A stretch of DNA of 7,217 nt, taken from Thermoplasmatales archaeon. GTDB taxonomy: Archaea; Thermoplasmatota; E2; UBA202; DSCA01. Below, piece by piece: positions 5,984-7,217 of this stretch. The stretch covers positions 1 to 7,217 of the forward strand of contig DSCA01000207.1 in assembly GCA_011049295.1 (NCBI GenBank), given 5' to 3'. Position 1 is the first letter of the stretch; every line of letters begins with the position of its first letter. The translations under genes and the position numbers were made by a program. The notes under the pieces were generated by a model. That model did not search any database, had not been told where the DNA came from, and worked only from the letters and a program-made list of their open reading frames with translations.

Positions 5984-6057
5984 CGGGCTCGAGGGGATTC
6001 GAACCCCTGACCGACAGGTTAAGAGCCTGCTGCTCTACCTAGCTGAGCCACGAGCCC
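5984..6057 (-). tRNA. tRNA-Lys(CTT)
   Basis: A full 74-nt cloverleaf can be folded by eye. The acceptor stem GGGCTCG pairs with CGAGCCC and is followed by discriminator G. The D-arm pairs GCTC with GAGC. The anticodon stem GCAGG/CCTGT carries the loop CTCTTAA with anticodon CTT (6021-6023), which reads AAG. The T-arm is AGGGG-TTCGAAT-CCCCT. There is no intron, and no CCA is encoded: the sequence after the discriminator is CTTTTTT. A T-rich box with TATAG about 24-33 nt upstream is the likely promoter. Encoded CCA is absent in many archaeal tRNAs and must be added after transcription. Confidence 0.95.
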
Positions 6058-6080
6058 GGAAATAGGAAATAATTGATCTC

Positions 6081-6090
6081 CTATAAAAAA
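6081..6090 (-). promoter_or_regulatory. Promoter box of tRNA-Lys, overlapping a kptA T-run
   Basis: The minus strand reads TTTTTTATAG at 6090-6081, 24 to 33 nt before the first tRNA base, the place expected for an archaeal TATA box. The same T6 run starts 12 nt after the kptA stop codon, where it could end the kptA transcript. One short element may therefore serve both purposes. Confidence 0.5.
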
Positions 6091-6102
6091 GTTAGTGCGG
6101 GA

Positions 6103-6735
6103 TTACTCCAGGAGGGATATGTATTTGGCCTCCACCTCATCCGTTATGCACACGTCCTTGCCCGCCCGGCGGATATCCACGCCGTCCTCCCGGGCCTGCG
6201 CCGCATCGATGCGCAGAATCACCGGGTGCTGGGTGCGCACCCGTCCCGCCTCCAGAGCCTTTTCCCTGCTTTCGCTGAGGTGCACCTTGGAGCGGTCGGT
6301 GGGATACAGGCCGGTTTCCACCACCAGGTCTGCCTCCTCCTGGGTGACCGGGTAGAACAGCTCGTCGGCGTCCGACTCGGGCAGGTCGGTGAGGTCTACG
6401 GGAAAGGTATGGGCGTAGGTGGCCCGCACCTTGCCTCCCTTAACCTGGTAGCGGCCCTTTTCGTCGGTGCCCGCGATGGCCTCCACATGCTTGTCTCGCA
6501 GCCAGTGGAAGTTCAGCCGGTTGTCCTTGATGGCGTGCACCAGGTCCTCGATGCCCACCCAGCCGTGCTCGTCCATGTCCACCCGGAACTGCTCCGGAAA
6601 GTGGCGCAGGATGCCGGCCATGGTGCCGCTCAGGGCCCTGATTTCGCGGTCGCTCATCAAAAATTTTCCCTTTTCGCCGCATACGGGGCACTCCGGCCCC
6701 CGATACGGTCCGTGGTCCTCACATACTGCCAACAT
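6103..6735 (-). CDS. kptA: RNA 2'-phosphotransferase (Tpt1/KptA) with N-terminal zinc ribbon
   Basis: The Tpt1 family transfers an internal 2'-phosphate from RNA to NAD+, releasing nicotinamide and ADP-ribose cyclic phosphate. The protein has 210 residues from the ATG at 6735. An N-terminal zinc-ribbon (Cys5, His8, and the pair CPVC at 16-19), common in archaeal members, precedes the core: LSGTMAGILRHFPEQF (about 35-50), DMDEHGWVGIEDLVHAI (54-69), KVRATYAHTFPVDL (102-115), GLYPTDRSKVHLS (142-154) and RTQHPVILRIDAAQAREDGVDIRRAGKDVCITDEV (167-201). Arg and His residues of the known catalytic Arg-His-Arg-Arg set appear available. The start at 6735 is backed by GGGTGA (6746-6741) 5 nt upstream; a GTG at 6744 would add three residues and is possible. 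The gene follows mptA without a gap and precedes tRNA-Lys. Archaea lack the fungal splicing route that makes 2'-phosphates, so the natural substrate is unclear. Confidence 0.92.
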   Translation of the reverse strand: MLAVCEDHGPYRGPECPVCGEKGKFLMSDREIRALSGTMAGILRHFPEQFRVDMDEHGWVGIEDLVHAIKDNRLNFHWLRDKHVEAIAGTDEKGRYQVKGGKVRATYAHTFPVDLTDLPESDADELFYPVTQEEADLVVETGLYPTDRSKVHLSESREKALEAGRVRTQHPVILRIDAAQAREDGVDIRRAGKDVCITDEVEAKYISLLE

Positions 6736-6745
6736 GATTCTCACC

Positions 6746-7217
6746 CTAGTTTTTCAACTCTCCGATGGTGGTGGTGCGCTCAGCGAAGGCGTCGTGTTTG
6801 TGGATGGACTCCAGACTCTTGCTGCGGACCACCACCTCCACGTCGTCCGGAAGGTCCCGGTACTTGTGCAGGATGTTGGTCAGCAGGTCCCGCACCACGT
6901 CCTCCACGAACTTGGGATGCTGATGGGCGTACATCACCACCTCTTTTTCGTCCGCCCGCTTGAGGATTTCGTAGGTGGGAGAGCTCATGGAGGCCTCGGC
7001 GATGGCAATCAGGTCGTCGGCGTCTATCTCCCCCCGGCTTTCCATGATAATGGTCACCACGTTGCGCTGGTTGTGGGTCATGCCCAGCTCCCTGCCGCAG
7101 GCCTCCCGGATGGTCTCCATGGCACAGGGACAGGCGGTCATCCCCATCACCTCCACCCCAATATACCTCTTGATGTTGCCCTCCCCGGTGGCCATCACCT
7201 GGGCCATAATCCGGTAG
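6746..7217 (-). CDS. mptA: GTP cyclohydrolase MptA (FolE2-like), 5' end cut by window edge
   Basis: MptA opens archaeal pterin synthesis by turning GTP into 7,8-dihydroneopterin 2',3'-cyclic phosphate with a metal (Fe(II)) cofactor; the product feeds methanopterin and, in folate-using archaea, folate. The visible part is the C-terminal 156 residues of a family of about 300, open to the right edge; the Met at 7207 is internal. Counting from it, VMGMTACPCAMETI (20-33) carries the conserved CPC, MTHNQR (43-48) the His, and SSPTYEILKRADEKEVV (75-91) the Glu-containing segment, which together resemble the FolE2 metal site. AHQHPKFVEDVVRDLL (94-109) is also typical. The TAG at 6748-6746 is 1 nt from a possible kptA GTG and 10 nt from the preferred ATG, so the two are probably co-transcribed. 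It gives the window a second link to pterin C1 metabolism beside the ftcD-fchA-fhs genes. Confidence 0.93.
   Translation of the reverse strand, partial: YRIMAQVMATGEGNIKRYIGVEVMGMTACPCAMETIREACGRELGMTHNQRNVVTIIMESRGEIDADDLIAIAEASMSSPTYEILKRADEKEVVMYAHQHPKFVEDVVRDLLTNILHKYRDLPDDVEVVVRSKSLESIHKHDAFAERTTTIGELKN

Noticed and set aside
6073..6963. Open frame of 296 codons on the plus strand
   Set aside because: It is the antisense shadow of kptA and mptA, both of which have strong motifs.
1..7217. CRISPR array, insertion sequence or known defence system
   Set aside because: No spaced repeats, transposase, nuclease or toxin-antitoxin motifs were seen on either strand.

Overview
The window reads as a piece of a GC-rich archaeal chromosome. 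Four observations support this. There is an archaeal-type GTP cyclohydrolase MptA and a zinc-ribbon Tpt1/KptA RNA 2'-phosphotransferase. A tRNA-Lys gene has no encoded CCA and ends directly in a T-run. Several genes have TATA-like boxes about 25 nt before the start codon, as expected for leaderless transcripts. Shine-Dalgarno sites are also used inside operons. A euryarchaeal lineage that uses folate-type C1 carriers (for example Thermoplasmatota-like) would fit, but the sequence alone does not fix the taxon.

Layout. Positions 1-2717 (minus strand) hold a tightly coupled folate C1 operon in the order ftcD, fchA, fhs. Both junctions are 4-nt ATGA overlaps, and fhs runs off the left edge. Just upstream, at 2770-3324, is a small regulator with two winged-helix regions. 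Upstream of that, at 3346-4537 (minus), is a secreted protein related to class I glutamine-amidotransferase folds (BPL_N-like). Its reading frame is broken at a G5 run right after the nucleophile-like Cys. A 119-bp AT-rich divergent promoter region with three nested or adjacent dyads follows. It leads into a plus-strand radical SAM protein with an N-terminal B12-binding-like domain (4657-5859). That gene is visibly poorer in GC than its neighbours. It converges on a minus-strand tRNA-Lys(CTT) at 5984-6057. Upstream of the tRNA are kptA (6103-6735) and the C-terminal half of mptA (6746 to the right edge), in the order mptA, kptA, tRNA-Lys on the minus strand.

How the genes may work together. 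FtcD moves the formimino (or formyl) group from formiminoglutamate (or formylglutamate) to tetrahydrofolate. FchA deaminates formimino-THF to methenyl-THF. Fhs interconverts formate plus THF with 10-formyl-THF. Together they link histidine-type catabolism to the C1 pool. MptA at the other end makes the first pterin intermediate for archaeal folate or methanopterin, so both ends of the window concern pterin C1 metabolism. The middle part (secreted amidotransferase-like protein, dyad-rich promoter, AT-rich radical SAM gene next to a tRNA) looks accessory and is the least explained part of the window.
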